IMG/VR virus record: IMGVR_UViG_3300039191_000213
Span: 1 to 43,701 of that record
Strand: one strand, 5' to 3'
DNA from: a virus
DNA: 43,701 nucleotides
Each line of letters begins with the position of its first letter. The first letter of the stretch is position 1. A program made the position numbers and the translations under genes. Below are positions 1 through 11,200 of the stretch, piece after piece. The notes under the pieces are model-generated. The model was given only the letters and a program-made list of their open reading frames with translations. It searched no databases and was not told the DNA's origin.

Positions 1-845
1 CAAGCGGCTATAAAAAGCGGCCACATGCAGTTCTTAGGTCTGATTATAATGTAGAAGCCCCAAAGTTTTGGGTCGGCGGCAAGCCTCCGCCTGACGCTAC
101 CGTTACTAGACTCTACACCCACCCTGCCAGCGCCGCGGTGCCAAACGAACACGGAAAAAACCGCTTCGGCCTTGATATGGCTTATTTTAGAAACCTTTTC
201 AATCGTGAGCTTAACCGGCCGCTGACAGATTTCCGGCCTGACGAACTGGCTCGGGTTTTGGCAAGGGCTGCGCGCACAGCTGACCGTGAAGTGCTGGGCG
301 AGGCTGAATTTAGGACTGATGCGGGAATCCCCGTTTCGGGCCTCGGCCAGCGCAAAGCCGCACAAGTTGGCACGACCATCGGCGTACTGGCGCAGAATAA
401 GGAAGGTAGAGTTTGTGCGGTTACGGATCTTGGGCGGTGTACTTGGCTTAGCGAAGATGTGACTGGGGCGAGTAATGGTGTGTCTTGGTCACCGAATTGG
501 CCAACAAAACCAGCTTCAGGGCTTGGTTTGCCAGATGCTGTGGCAGACGGATTAATGCCTGTGTCTACAGCTTTAATCAAAAAATGGGCAGACGTAGATG
601 CGTTTAACGCACCTCTTGGTGCGGCCATGGAATTAAAAACCATAGCTCAGATGATGTTGCACAGAGGAAAGTCTGACACTTATGAGCAGGCTGTGAGTGT
701 TACGAACAGCGAGTACATCAGAGCACTGCAAGACGCTTTTGACATTATCCAAGCCGATGCCAATACAGAGCAGAATTACTGGTTTCTGTGTCGGATAGGC
801 AAAGTGCTGGCAAAGTTGAAAGCTGGGCAGGAGCAAAGCAAATGA
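1..845 (+). CDS. Hypothetical phage early-region protein, 5' end cut by window
   Basis: The frame is open from position 3 to the TGA at 843-845, so the gene very likely begins before the window. An internal GTG at 138 and ATG at 177 exist, but neither has a good ribosome binding site. The residues just before the GTG (TRLYTHPA) resemble the tail of Ead/Ea22-like early phage proteins, which supports coding upstream of it. The next segment, with a FRPDELARVLARAARTAD-type helix, is typical of small phage accessory proteins, but I recognise no catalytic motif. The gene overlaps the next one by ATGA and belongs to a rightward operon that ends near the attP-like site. In a lambdoid layout this would be the distal part of a pL-type operon. 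Function is unknown. The reading frame is sure; the start is not. Confidence 0.7.
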   Translation, partial: SGYKKRPHAVLRSDYNVEAPKFWVGGKPPPDATVTRLYTHPASAAVPNEHGKNRFGLDMAYFRNLFNRELNRPLTDFRPDELARVLARAARTADREVLGEAEFRTDAGIPVSGLGQRKAAQVGTTIGVLAQNKEGRVCAVTDLGRCTWLSEDVTGASNGVSWSPNWPTKPASGLGLPDAVADGLMPVSTALIKKWADVDAFNAPLGAAMELKTIAQMMLHRGKSDTYEQAVSVTNSEYIRALQDAFDIIQADANTEQNYWFLCRIGKVLAKLKAGQEQSK

Positions 846-1138
846 GCAATATTACTGAAAGACTCAAAGATGCAGTAAATCAATTTCCTGCGATTGAAGA
901 ACACCCACGCAAACTTTTTGTAGATTCTCTTGCTGAAATTGAGCGATTGCAGGTACGGGTGGCTGAGCTTGAATCATTTATCAATCAGGCTCCCGTTGAG
1001 ACCGGGGTGTGTATGTGCGGCGAGGAAATGTATCGGCATAGCAGCCAGCCAAATCATACGCCCATGGATAGCTGGGATTACGAGCGTGATTTGATTCTGC
1101 GCAACGATGCCGGCAAGGCTGGAGGTGATGATGAGTAA
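842..1138 (+). CDS. Hypothetical phage protein with coiled-coil and CxC motif
   Basis: This 98-aa ORF starts at ATG 842, inside the ATGA overlap with the stop of the preceding gene, so translation is probably coupled. A longer frame from 788 exists but would run through the upstream gene. Residues about 10-45 look like an amphipathic helix or short coiled coil (EIERLQVRVAELE), followed by a VCMCGEEM segment that could be half of a metal site. The protein is acidic at its end. It overlaps the next gene, which starts at 1131. I do not recognise the family. Small proteins of this type are common in early accessory operons of temperate phages. Confidence 0.7.
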   Translation: MSNITERLKDAVNQFPAIEEHPRKLFVDSLAEIERLQVRVAELESFINQAPVETGVCMCGEEMYRHSSQPNHTPMDSWDYERDLILRNDAGKAGGDDE

Positions 1139-1517
1139 ATACACGCTAACCCTAACCGCCCGCCAAGCCGCCGAAATCAGTCACGCTTGCGAAATACTGG
1201 CTCGATTGAGAATGGCTCAACTGGACATGGCGCTGCGCGAGTTGCCGCTTGAGGGTTATCTGGATTACGACTTGCAGCGGGCTATAGAGCATCAAATCAC
1301 GCCGCACTTGAAACAAGACCGCAGGCGAGGCGATGAAATAGCCTGGGACTTGTACCAGGTAATCCGGCACCGGCTGGCATGGGATGCGGCAATCGAAGAG
1401 GGGCAGATTGAAAAAGGCGAGCGGCGCAAATGGCCGGAAATGATGGGCGTTTGTTTTGACGAGCCAATGAAGAAGGGTGATGAGCCTTTAGCTGTGATTG
1501 TCGGGGGTGATGTATGA
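1131..1517 (+). CDS. Hypothetical phage protein
   Basis: This is a 128-aa ORF. A strong Shine-Dalgarno sequence (GGAGGT, 1121-1126) lies 4 nt before ATG 1131. An ATG at 1128 is too close to it, and the in-frame start at 1107 would only add residues translated from the upstream gene. The N-terminal half is helical, with the repeating phrase LTARQAAEISHACEILARLRMA. The middle is rich in Arg, Asp and Leu, and a WDAAIEEGQ segment follows. No enzyme motif is visible. It overlaps the 30-codon ORF at 1514 by ATGA. It is probably a small accessory protein of the rightward operon. Confidence 0.7.
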   Translation: MSKYTLTLTARQAAEISHACEILARLRMAQLDMALRELPLEGYLDYDLQRAIEHQITPHLKQDRRRGDEIAWDLYQVIRHRLAWDAAIEEGQIEKGERRKWPEMMGVCFDEPMKKGDEPLAVIVGGDV

Positions 1518-1606
1518 AGCTAATCAAAGCAACCAAGTTTCGAGAAACATATTTTTGCCCCGGCAGAGCTTCAAATCTAATCAAAAACGATAACGTAACC
1601 TTTTGA
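1514..1606 (+). CDS. 30-aa ORF, possible excisionase N-terminal remnant
   Basis: This short ORF starts at ATG 1514 in an ATGA overlap with the preceding gene and has a good GGGGGTG ribosome binding site. Its start, MKLIKATKFRETYF followed by a Pro-Gly-Arg, resembles the first helix of small winged-helix excisionases (pattern A-x-FR-x-x-YF-x-x-G-x-x-P). It stops after 30 codons, where the family normally continues for another 30-50 residues with a DNA-contacting wing. It lies about 90 bp from the tRNA-derived attP-like sequence, where xis and int are usually found. It could be a decayed xis gene, or a very small peptide gene. The family call rests on a short similarity recalled from memory. 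Confidence 0.4.
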   Translation: MKLIKATKFRETYFCPGRASNLIKNDNVTF

Positions 1607-1697
1607 TCTATAACGGCACATTTTACCGATTTTACCCGCGACCAATGAGGTGAGTTTATGAATACAATCAGTAGCTTACTATCGGTAACAGGCTTAT

Positions 1698-1742
1698 ATG
1701 GGGTGCAAGGGGTCGTAGGTTCAAATCCTACCGTCCCGACCA
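1698..1742 (+). other. attP-like site: 3' part of a tRNA-Pro(GGG) gene
   Basis: This segment reads as the 3' half of a proline tRNA. U33 is followed by the GGG anticodon (1700-1702), and the T arm is GTAGG-TTCAAAT-CCTAC (15-bp core at 1715-1731). The 3' acceptor strand CGTCCCG (1732-1738), discriminator A and an encoded CCA (1740-1742) follow. The 5' half is missing; no CGGGACG partner lies upstream. Phages that integrate into tRNA genes carry exactly such a 3' segment in attP, so that the tRNA is rebuilt on integration. Phage genes lie on both sides, which fits attP in a free or circularly permuted genome better than attL or attR. Confidence 0.65.
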
Positions 1743-1754
1743 TATACGTCAATG

Positions 1755-1786
1755 AATCCAATTACTTAACGGTGGTTGGATTTTTT
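1755..1786 (+). terminator. Rho-independent terminator after the tRNA fragment
   Basis: AATCCAA (1755-1761) pairs with TTGGATT (1776-1782), and the hairpin runs directly into a T stretch (1781-1786). It sits 13 nt after the CCA of the tRNA fragment. On integration it would become the terminator of the rebuilt tRNA gene. It would also end the rightward operon. Confidence 0.65.
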
Positions 1787-1836
1787 GCATTCTGGCACAT
1801 CAAAAACAAATCAAATATAAATCAAAAACCCTTAAC

Positions 1837-1939
1837 CCCGTATCGAGGGATTCGAACCCTCGCGCCCCACTGGACAGTGGCAGCCAAGTGCGGAATTACA
1901 GAGTGTTGCGCTATAGTGGACGGACTAGATCGGACACGG
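1837..1939 (-). other. tRNA-like remnant
   Basis: On the minus strand, CCGTGTC (from 1939) can pair with GATACGG (ending at 1838) as a 7-bp acceptor stem with one G-U pair. A consensus T arm, GAGGG-TTCGAAT-CCCTC, stands immediately before the 3' strand. No encoded CCA follows. The middle does not fold as a tRNA. A CTGTAAT sequence resembles a Tyr anticodon loop but has no flanking stem, and a CCACT-GTCC-AGTGG hairpin sits where an anticodon arm should end but has a 4-nt loop. It is probably a decayed or rearranged tRNA gene, or an attachment-site relic. Confidence 0.35.
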
Positions 1940-1992
1940 AAGGCCTGAGAATTGCCCCAATTTTGCCCCAAGCAACAACGAGGGACTGAGCT

Positions 1993-2214
1993 ATGGATAT
2001 GGAAACCGTTTTTGGCCTGGCGTTCATGCTGCCCTTATTTGGGGGCCTAATAATGACCGTAATGCCCAAGGAGTGGCAAAGCCTGTCTGGCTGGCTGATG
2101 GTGAGTTACCTTGGCATTCCGGGCTTTCTCGTGGTGGCGGCGGTGCTGGTCAGTGTTCCAGAGCTTATGTTCGGGGCGCTTTTCTTTCTGGGCGTTGCTG
2201 TTTTTAAGAAGTAA
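1993..2214 (+). CDS. Small membrane protein
   Basis: This 73-aa protein is almost entirely hydrophobic. It has two or three likely membrane segments, at about residues 5-23, 32-53 and 56-70, and ends in a Lys pair. ATG 1993 is preceded by a GAGGGACTGAG stretch that can serve as ribosome binding site. The gene points toward the giant late gene and ends at a bidirectional terminator. It lies between the attP-like region and the distal end of the late operon, a usual site for lysogenic-conversion genes, so it could be expressed from the prophage. Function unknown; a holin role is possible but nothing specific supports it. Confidence 0.55.
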   Translation: MDMETVFGLAFMLPLFGGLIMTVMPKEWQSLSGWLMVSYLGIPGFLVVAAVLVSVPELMFGALFFLGVAVFKK

Positions 2215-2249
2215 ATGAGCCCCTGAGCATTACCTCTTTGGGGCTCATT
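2214..2249. terminator. Bidirectional terminator between convergent genes
   Basis: AATGAGCCCC (2214-2223) and GGGGCTCATT (2240-2249) form a perfect 10-bp stem with a 16-nt loop. It lies exactly between the stop of the rightward membrane-protein gene and the stop of the leftward giant gene. On the minus strand it is followed by a T-rich TTTACTTCTT. It most likely ends the late operon. Confidence 0.75.
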
Positions 2250-2253
2250 GCGG

Positions 2254-5200
2254 CTATGACGACCGAGCTTCTATTACTTTCGTACCCAGTGCGCGCTGGA
2301 TCTGGTTTTTAATGGCTCGCAGTCGGTCGATCCGCTGACGCTTCAGCCCGGCGGGCTGGTCGGACCGGCGTATAACGTCAATGCGACGGTTGATCTTGCG
2401 CAGATCGCTTTGCGCACGGTTTAGCTGGGTCCGAATGCGCAGCATTTCCTGCTTATCCTTCACCACCTCGGCCGCGTCGGCCAGTCGCCCTGCCTCGCGA
2501 AGTTCTTTCACGTCCGCGTGAGCGCGCGCCGCTTCCCGCATACCTTTATAAAAGACAGTGCCGTATTTGGTGTAACGGTCCTCATCCCCCAGGGATTTGT
2601 AGAAGCGGCGAATAGGCTGATACTCATACCAGCGCTGAGCGGGTTTCTCGTTTCCGGTTGCAAAACGCCACGCCACGTCGCCAGCGCCCGTGACCCAGGT
2701 GCCCACTTGCCCGAAATAGCCCCCAATCAGATGATCCATCTGTACCGGGCTGAGCGCAAACGGGTTGGTTTCTGGGGTTCCAATGCCGCCTATGGTGGCG
2801 TTTAAAATCTGGCTACCCCACTCCCCTATTTTGCTGGTACTGGCGCGTTTGCGCAGTTCTGGAGAAAGCCTGTCCATGCCCATACTTTCTACGGGGCGCT
2901 CCGTGAAAGCGTCATAGTTGGAGTATATGTCGAGCAACGGCTGCACCGCCTGCGGTATCGGGCTGAACGAGAATGTGTCCGTTAGCATACTGAGCAGGCG
3001 CTTGCGGAACAGCTCACCAGTGGCCTCGTCGTCAACAAACTGCTCTGTGATCCGCTCTACTATAGTGGATATAGCGCCGACCTCGAACGGCTTAGGAATG
3101 AAATACCCTTGGTCGCCAAAGCGGACAAACCAATAGGTGTCTTTCTGCCAGTCTTCCAGCTTGCGGTATTCCTCGTCGTCTTGGTTGTGCAGGTAAAGCA
3201 TCATGGTGGCTATTGCCAGGGCGCCGGTGACCGACCAAAAACGTCCGGCGGATTGCTTATCCGTAACCCCCGCAGCATCGCCACCAAACAGGCCCTTTAA
3301 GACACTGGCCCCAGGCTTCACACCTGAGCGGTAAATCTTATCCAGGCCCTGAATCCTGGCGTTCAGGAACGGCACTATGTCGATTAGGATACGCACCGCA
3401 GGCCAAGCGCCGTTCGCTGAGAAATCAATCAGGTCGCGGGATTCAAACGCCGCCTTGAGTTTTCCCAGGTCTTCGTTTTGGGTGAATATGGCCGCCCGGT
3501 TGATGTTCTCTGCCGCGTTGTTTACGTCATTCCACCAGGCCCACCCATTGCGCAGTGCGTCCGGTATCGCTTTTGGTCCATCAATCAGATTGACGCCGCG
3601 CATATCCCGCGTGAGCTGGGCGCGCAACTCGTCCGGGTTGCTGCCGTACAGGTGCCCAAAGTTGAACGAGGCGCCGGCAGCCATCATCTGAGCCTTTATT
3701 GTTTCGTCATTGTAGGACCGGGTGCCGCCGATGACGTTGGCAAATACGTTTTTGCTAATGTCGTTGGTAGCAACGGCCTGCAGGCTGTCCCGAATCAGGT
3801 TGGCGACCATGAACTGAGGCGTAATGGTGGTCATGTTGGTGAACAGTCGCTTGAATCCGCGCATCACTTTCATAGCCGTGCCGTTCATCCCGGCGGTGGT
3901 CAGCGCTGTTAGCGACTGGAACACCAGGGGATCGTCAATCTGGTAGTACACCTGCTCGCCGTCCTCAAGTACGAAGGTTGAGTTTTTGGTATCCCGGTTG
4001 CTGGCACTCACTCGATTAGCCATACCCAGAAGCTGGGCATTCTCAACCGCTTGCTGCGCCGCCTGATTTTTCAGGCTGGCATCGAGCAGGTGGTGGAAGT
4101 TCATCATGGTGTTTTGGAGCAGGTCGTTCAGGTTTTGAGTGCCGCCTTTGAGCCGCTTGTACGCCTGCTGGCGCGACAATCCACCCGTGGACAACTGGCC
4201 GGTCGGCTTGTTGTCTTCCTCACTGATTCGATAAAAGGGCACGTAGAACTCATTCGCCCACAGTTCGCGCTGGTCAGTGGTGAGCTGGTCATATTCTAAG
4301 TTAAAGGCAGGGCCTCCAATGTCTGTTTCGATAGCTTCCTGCAGGTCAGCCAGGGCCTTGCCTTCTGCCGCTTCGGCGATTTCCTTCACTTCCACATCGT
4401 CCGCTCGATTGGCCTCTTTGCGGGCTTTCTTGGCGCGCTTTACCAGGTCGCCGCGAATGCCGTGCTTGTCAGCCATGAATAGGATCGCGTCGGCTTCCTC
4501 CATGCCCTTTTTCAGCAGCCCGGATTGATCCGCAATCGCCAGAACGTCGTCCCGATAAGCCTGGAACTCGGTAAACACATCGGCATACGTCTCGGCGCGG
4601 TTGCGACCATCGGCCAGTGTGCCCCGGTCCCAGTTTTCCATGGCGCTGATTTCTGTTTCCGTAAATAGGTTTTCACGGCCCTCGTTCAGCAGCTTGCGCG
4701 ATCGGTTGCCGGCGATCCAGCCCATGAAGCGCTGCACTTCCGCGCTCGCGCTGTCTGGGTCGTTGTTGCTGGCTAATTGTGCAAACACCGAGCCAAGGCC
4801 TTTTGATTCGTCGCCTTTCAGTGTCAGCACTTTCTCCGTCGGGTCCATCTCCAGGCGTCCGGTGTGCAGCATCGCGTTCAGCGCGCCGTTGGCAGCATTG
4901 GCCATGCGGCCCAGCACCCAGGATGAACGGCTAATGTCCTCGTTTAGCATGCGCTCGCCCAGCAGCGCCTCGTCCATGGCCTTAAAGCCGGCGAGGCGGT
5001 CAACCATACCCTGGCGGATCTTGAGGGCTGCGTTGTTCGTGACTTCCTTCCATGCGTCCATAATGCGGCGAGGTGCAGACCGTGGTCCTATCTTCGCGGC
5101 AGCGGTCCGGTCGGCTTCGGTAAAGTCGTCAAACAGGTTGCCGCCACTGATGCGCTCGTTCGAGCCCAGGCTGTAGCGCAGCGCCTTGTCGCCGGTTCCG

Positions 5201-8200
5201 GCCTTGCGTCCGCGCAGGTACTCCCGTGATTGCTCGCCCATTGAGAGAACGTCGGTGTAGGTCCACGCAATGGCGGGAATCAGAGTGCGCAGCAGTTCGC
5301 GGATCTTTGACATAGCGCGCTGCCAGGCTTTGGGGCGAATGCCCTTTTCCAGCAGGTGCGCCACCATCTCTTCAGCAATCTGAATGCGGTCCGAACGCTT
5401 GCTGGTGTCGAGAAATGAATACTCGCGCTTCACCTCGGCCAGCGCTTCGCGGCCCTGTGGTGTGTTTGGCAGGCTGCGGTACAGGCTTAACATGACGTTA
5501 TCAATGCCCTCACCCAGTACACCACGGATGCCCTTGTGACCCACCGCTTCGTGAACGGCCACCCGAATGCCGTCCTCGGCATTAACGATATTGTCAGCCA
5601 CCACGTAAATCTCACCATCCATGTACAGGCCGCGAACCGTGTCAGGCTTTACGCCCTTGCGCTTCATTTCGGCTTGAGCTTTAGCGGGCAGATCGGATGC
5701 CGACTGGATTACGTTGGTGCCGACAAGCTCAGGAACGCCCGAAATAGCAACCTTGATGGAGTCGCCCAGCGCTTTAGTGCCTTCCTTGCTCTTCTCTCGG
5801 CTGTAGCGAATGTCCGGGTTTCCGGAATTGAAGTCGCCGGAGTTGCCGACGGCGGATTTGATTTGATTGGGCTGAAAGGCCACGTACAGATCTCGGCCTT
5901 CCCCGCCAATGTCGCGAAGTATCAACCCGTCAACCCCGCGCAAACGGCTAACGAATCGCTGCGCCCCATCCAGCATGGCGGCTACTTTTTCGTCAGCCTC
6001 GATAATGTCTGATATTCCGTGTTCGGAAAATGTAAATTCTGCCGGCTTTTTAATCGACAGGTAGGCGGGAATTACGTTGCCACCTGGCGCGCTTCCGGCT
6101 GCATATCCACTTGCTTCATCTGGGTCTGACGTAAAGAAAAAGCCGTTTCTAGCCTCGCCACCGACACCATCACCAAACGACTCTGACGAAAAGGTAGAGA
6201 AGTCTGCTCTTGTGCCGTGATAAACAACCAGCGGCGCCCCGCTCTCATCAACCACCTTGCTATCGCCAAACCATTCACGGAATGCGGGAGTGTTGGTCTG
6301 GCTGGTAAGGCTAAACCGAACGTCCGGACTGTCAGAACTGTTGCTAGGACTGTCATCAAAGGTCTTCACGGCCTCGGATGCGGCCTTACCACCGGCTCTT
6401 TCCCATTGCTCGCGCAGGGACGGAAGCGAGTTTAGCGGGGTTAGATCCGCCAATGCTGCAGTCACCTTACCCAGCCGATCCGGGCTAAACGTGGCTTCCA
6501 TGGTCTTGCCACTGCCGTAAAACTCCATGCCCATGGCGGACAGCAGGGCCTGGTTGAACTTCACCTTCCGCGCCAACTCTCCCTTGTTCGCCTTCGGGAC
6601 CGTAATCGACCACTTGCCGTTCGCCTTCGGGATCAGGCGCACGACTTGCTTGGGGTCAAATACGCCCCCGGCCCGGCGAAGGTCGTCCGCGTTGTTCTTC
6701 AGGAACTTGACCAATACCGCCTTGTCGCGCAGCACCATGTACTGTCCGGCGCCGGCCTCGTCGAAATTCTCATCTTCATAGCGGCGCGGCAGCAATTTGC
6801 CTTGGTGCGTCTTACCCGTACTGTCGGTGAACGCAATGATCCGGCCCGGCATGGAGCTGTCCGCTGCCGCTGCAATCAGGTTTCCGGTCGCCACGAACCG
6901 GGTTTCGCGCATATCGCCGTCCGAGCCCTGGCCCTTGAATATCTGATCGAGGTCCGCATCCGTGCCGCGTTTTAGCGGCTGCATGTAGATACCGGCTGAT
7001 TCTTTGAGCTTGCTCAAGGGCAGTTCGATGGTCCGTGCGCCGCTGTTGACCATGAACGACACGCGGGTTTTGGACAGGGTGTAGGGGTCGCCCTTGCCTT
7101 TCGGGTTGATCTTTATGCCCGTAACGACACCGGTTACGACTTCGTCTTTAAGATCCAGCATTACCCGCTCGCCCACCTTGAACGTGCTGTTCACGGCTCG
7201 GGTGGTGCGGTCGCGAGAGTCCATGAGCCGCGCGCTCAGAATTTTTTCAGAACCCTCGGCATCGCGCAGCCGGCCTTCTAGGTTGAGGTATTTTTTCGCA
7301 ATGTCGGCGTCATCGCGCAGCTTGGCCTGTTCCGCGATCTCCTGCGCGGTGCCGCCTTGCAGTCCGTCTTTTTTCGCTTCGGCTTGAAGGGTTGATTCCA
7401 CCTCACGAATACGCTCTTGCGCTCGGTCGGTCATAACCTGTTGGCCGTTGCCGGCTTGCAGCTGTGTCATCAGGTCTGCGGCGTAGGCGTCCGCTGTGGT
7501 GTTCTTTAGAGTTTTGGCTAACTCGTCGCGCACGTCCTTTCCGGTCGGCGGCTTGCCTTGGTACTTGGCGTCAATCTTGTGAAGCGTCGTGTTGCCGCCG
7601 AATATGGTGGTAGGTGCCTTGCCCTCGTAGACCACCTTGGATTCCAGAATCCTGGCATCGAGTTCCACGGTCTGCGGGTCCAGATCGTTCTGGCCGGTCT
7701 TGTTCAGGTACTCGATCAGTTGCGCGTAGGTAGTTTCGACTTCGTCATACGCGGATTTTTGCGTCTCGACGGGCACTCGGGCCATGCGCCCGGTGAACTT
7801 CATCGCCAGGTCTGGCTGGGCGCCTAGCTCCGCACCGTCGTCTCCGGTGGGCATTACCAGATCCAGCTCGCGCGCCAGCTCAGTGTTACCTTGCAGATAC
7901 TCGGCCACCACCTGATCGCCGTATTTGTTGAGGTAGTCCGGCGCGTCAACGCTGGTGTCTGACTTGTCGTTAGCGCTGGTGTTGGCGTTCAACGACTTCA
8001 TTTTCTTGGCCGTGACTGCCAGGGGTCGCTTCTCCGCTGGGATATTAAGGCCCAGCATGGTGTATTCGGGGAGCGCCACTTGGCCTGTGCGGTTAATGCG
8101 CCCGAGCATCTGCATCAGAATATTAATGTCTTTGGGCGCCTGCGCCACAATCATGTGTCGAGGCTTTTGGTCTCTGAACTTGCTCGCGGCGTGAATGGAC

Positions 8201-11200
8201 AAGCCGGTAGAACCGGAGACGTTAAGAACCAGGCCATCGAGCCTGCCCGAATTGAAGCTGTCCACGGTGGAGCGCTTGTCGGTTCGCTCCTTTGCGTCAC
8301 GCTTGGCCAGCGTCGGCGGGTTGGTGCTGTAGTCCAGCGTCAGGTCGCGCCCTGTGATCTCGGACACTTTCATGCCCGCTTGCCCCATGCGGTAGCGCAT
8401 AAGGTCGATGGGTGACATGGGTATATCGGCAATGTCCAGACCTTCGATGATCTCTTGGGCTCCCAGGTACGCCTTGCGGGTCAGGGGGTCCAGTTGGTCC
8501 AGTTGTACCTGAACGGCTTCCTTGTCACCATTTGGCGCCGTGCGCGAGTACCGGCGGCTGCGTTCCAGCGCCCGAAGCATAATGTCGTTGTACGTAGCGT
8601 CTACAGGGTCGCCCACTTCCAGGCCCATATCGGCCACATACTCCGACAAGAACGAGCCCATGGTGTTTTCGAGCGCGATAACAGGCTTAACGCCCTTCTT
8701 GTGCAGTTCAATGGCCTGGATTGCCGCCCGTTCCACTTTCAGTCCCAGTAGAAGCTGACCAATGTAGTTGTGAATGACCGACGAGAAATTGGTGTGGTCG
8801 GCATTGCCGGCGCGGTTGCCTGCGCCAGTGGCAGAGCCGCCTCCGCCTTCCTCGGCTTCTTTGATCCCTTCCATGGCGATGTTGTGAAACAGCTTGTCCG
8901 CCCGGTTAATGGCAGACAGGCCTTGCGCCACGGCATCTGCCAGGCGTTCGTGGGCTGCGGTGTTGTCGGTGTCGATAGACGTGTTGATCTTGATGCCGTC
9001 AAAGCTGCGTTCGCGGCGGAATAACTGCCCGGCTCGCGCCAGCATGTTGGAGATTACCGCTTGCAAAGGTAGCCCGCCCGACGCCATCGCTTCTTCGATC
9101 TGCGAAATATCATCGACCGCTTCTGACAAATCCGTGCGGTAATAGATTGGCAGGTTGTCGGGGCGCTTGGCAAAAGTGGCTGACAAGTAAACCACGGGTT
9201 TGTCGTCAAGCAGTTCAAACATAAAGCCAGCGGCCGTCACGCGCTCACCGCCGCCTTTAGCTGCAGAAATAGGACTGGTGCGAGCGCCGGAGACGTTGTG
9301 CGCCTCATCGAGCACGAAGATGGCGTTTTCGGCCATTTTACTCATAACCTGGCGCTGCAGATTATCGACTTTGATCTGGTGATAGGTGAGAAACAACGTA
9401 TCGGTATCGGTTGGCATTTTTCCAGTTGCAGCCATGGCCTGCAGTGTGGCCTTGTGCTTCTTGCCGCCGGCTCGCGCCTTATAAACTTCTCGTTCCTGGT
9501 AGGTAATCTTTTCGCCGGCGTTCAATACGAACGGCTTAACGTCGTTATCGCCAATATCTTTCAGGTCACTGTACATATCGGAGAACAGGTTGGGCGATAC
9601 GGACATAAAGATTGGAGTTTTACCCACCCGGCGGGCGTAGCGAATGATCGCGGCTGCCTGACGGCCTTTGCCGACGCCAGTTTGGTCGGCAATGATGATG
9701 CCCTTGTTGTTCTCAATGTTGTGGATCGAGGCGGCGACCGCGTCCACCTGCAGGCCCATGAACGACTCGTGCATTTCCGCGATGGTGTCGTAGCCCAGCT
9801 TTTCCTGAACGTAGGTGTCCAGGTTTCCAACGTCTTTTTCCAGATCAGACAGCGCCTGATTCAGCGGCACGGCCATGTTGTTGGGCGTCAGTACGTTGTC
9901 GTTCTTACCAGTGCTGCGAGCCTTGTACGGGGTCTGAAACTCCGAGCCGCTTAGTTCCCCTGGCTTATTCTGTTCAGACTTGCTACCCAGCTTTCCAGTG
10001 TTTGCTCTATTAGCTCCTCCAGCACTTGAGGTTCTCGGGTCGGCTTGCACGTCAGGTCGGCTTGAAATATCAGATTGCTCAGACTGTCCGCTGACAGTGC
10101 GGCTTCCGCCATCGGTCGTGTTTCTGTTAGCGGTCCGATTGCCGCCCTCAGGTCCGGGTCGGTTTGCAGTAGTTCCAGCACGTCCTCGTCCTCCAGTTCT
10201 TCCTCTTGCGCCATCCGCACGATTTTGTTGACGACCGCCAACTGCAGCAGGAACCGGTCCATTTTTTGTGTTTTGCTGGTCGGTACCGCTAGAATCATTT
10301 GCCCCTCTGGGGTTAGATTCTTGGGCATCCAGACCGCGTTCGTATTGCTCATAGACTTCGCTCCAGTTCATGGCTCGCTCGATCACGCCCGATTTGGGAG
10401 AGATGCGGCTGCTGGCTTTGCGTCCTTTGATGGTAATGACACGCACCGGCCACCCGGCGCCCTGTCGGTTGTAAAGATCCCCGTCCACTTCAAAGTGACT
10501 TGTCACGTTATAGCTGCGGTACAGCCAGTTGAAAAAGGTCCGGTCTGCGGTGGAAATGTCGCCGGCGACCTTGCTCGCCCCAATAAGCATAGTGGCCTGG
10601 CCGTCGTCCCGCATTGCTTCTAGTGCTTTTGCGGCAATCAGGTGGTCAATGGCCTTAATGGTGTAGCCATCTATCTTGACAGGCTTAGCGTTTCCGTCCT
10701 TGTCTTTCAATCGCCCGAAGGGCGGATTCATAATAACTGAGTCTACCATATCACCCGGAGCAAACTCGGTTGCGTCTTCCTGCGTTACTTCGATGCCCTG
10801 TTCTTCAAGCAACGCAACGCGACTGCTGTCCAACTCATTGGCCACGATGTTATCCACGGGCGCGCCGATCAGTAGCATGCCGTTGCCGGCGGTGGGCTCG
10901 TAAACGGTGGTGGACTCGGTAATTCCCGCGAGGCGCGAACTCAGGAACGCCAAGGGCGCAGGGGTGCTGTATGCCTGGCGCTGCATGCTGCTGGAACTGC
11001 GCACGTTCAGGTTGGGCTGCGCCGCGTACATGGCCTGCAATTCGTCATAGACCTCACGATCTGATCGACGGGTATCACGCTGGACAATATCACGCGCACG
11101 GTTGACCAATGCGACCTCCAGCGCCTCCTGCGCCTGCTTCATATCTTGGGCGGTCACGTCGGCGGGCTTCTTGCCCAGGTAGTCCGCGACAGCGGCTTTT

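Noticed and set aside
1658-1948. 96-codon rightward ORF over the tRNA-like region
   Set aside because: It runs through the tRNA fragment, terminator and tRNA-like remnant and has no protein-like composition.
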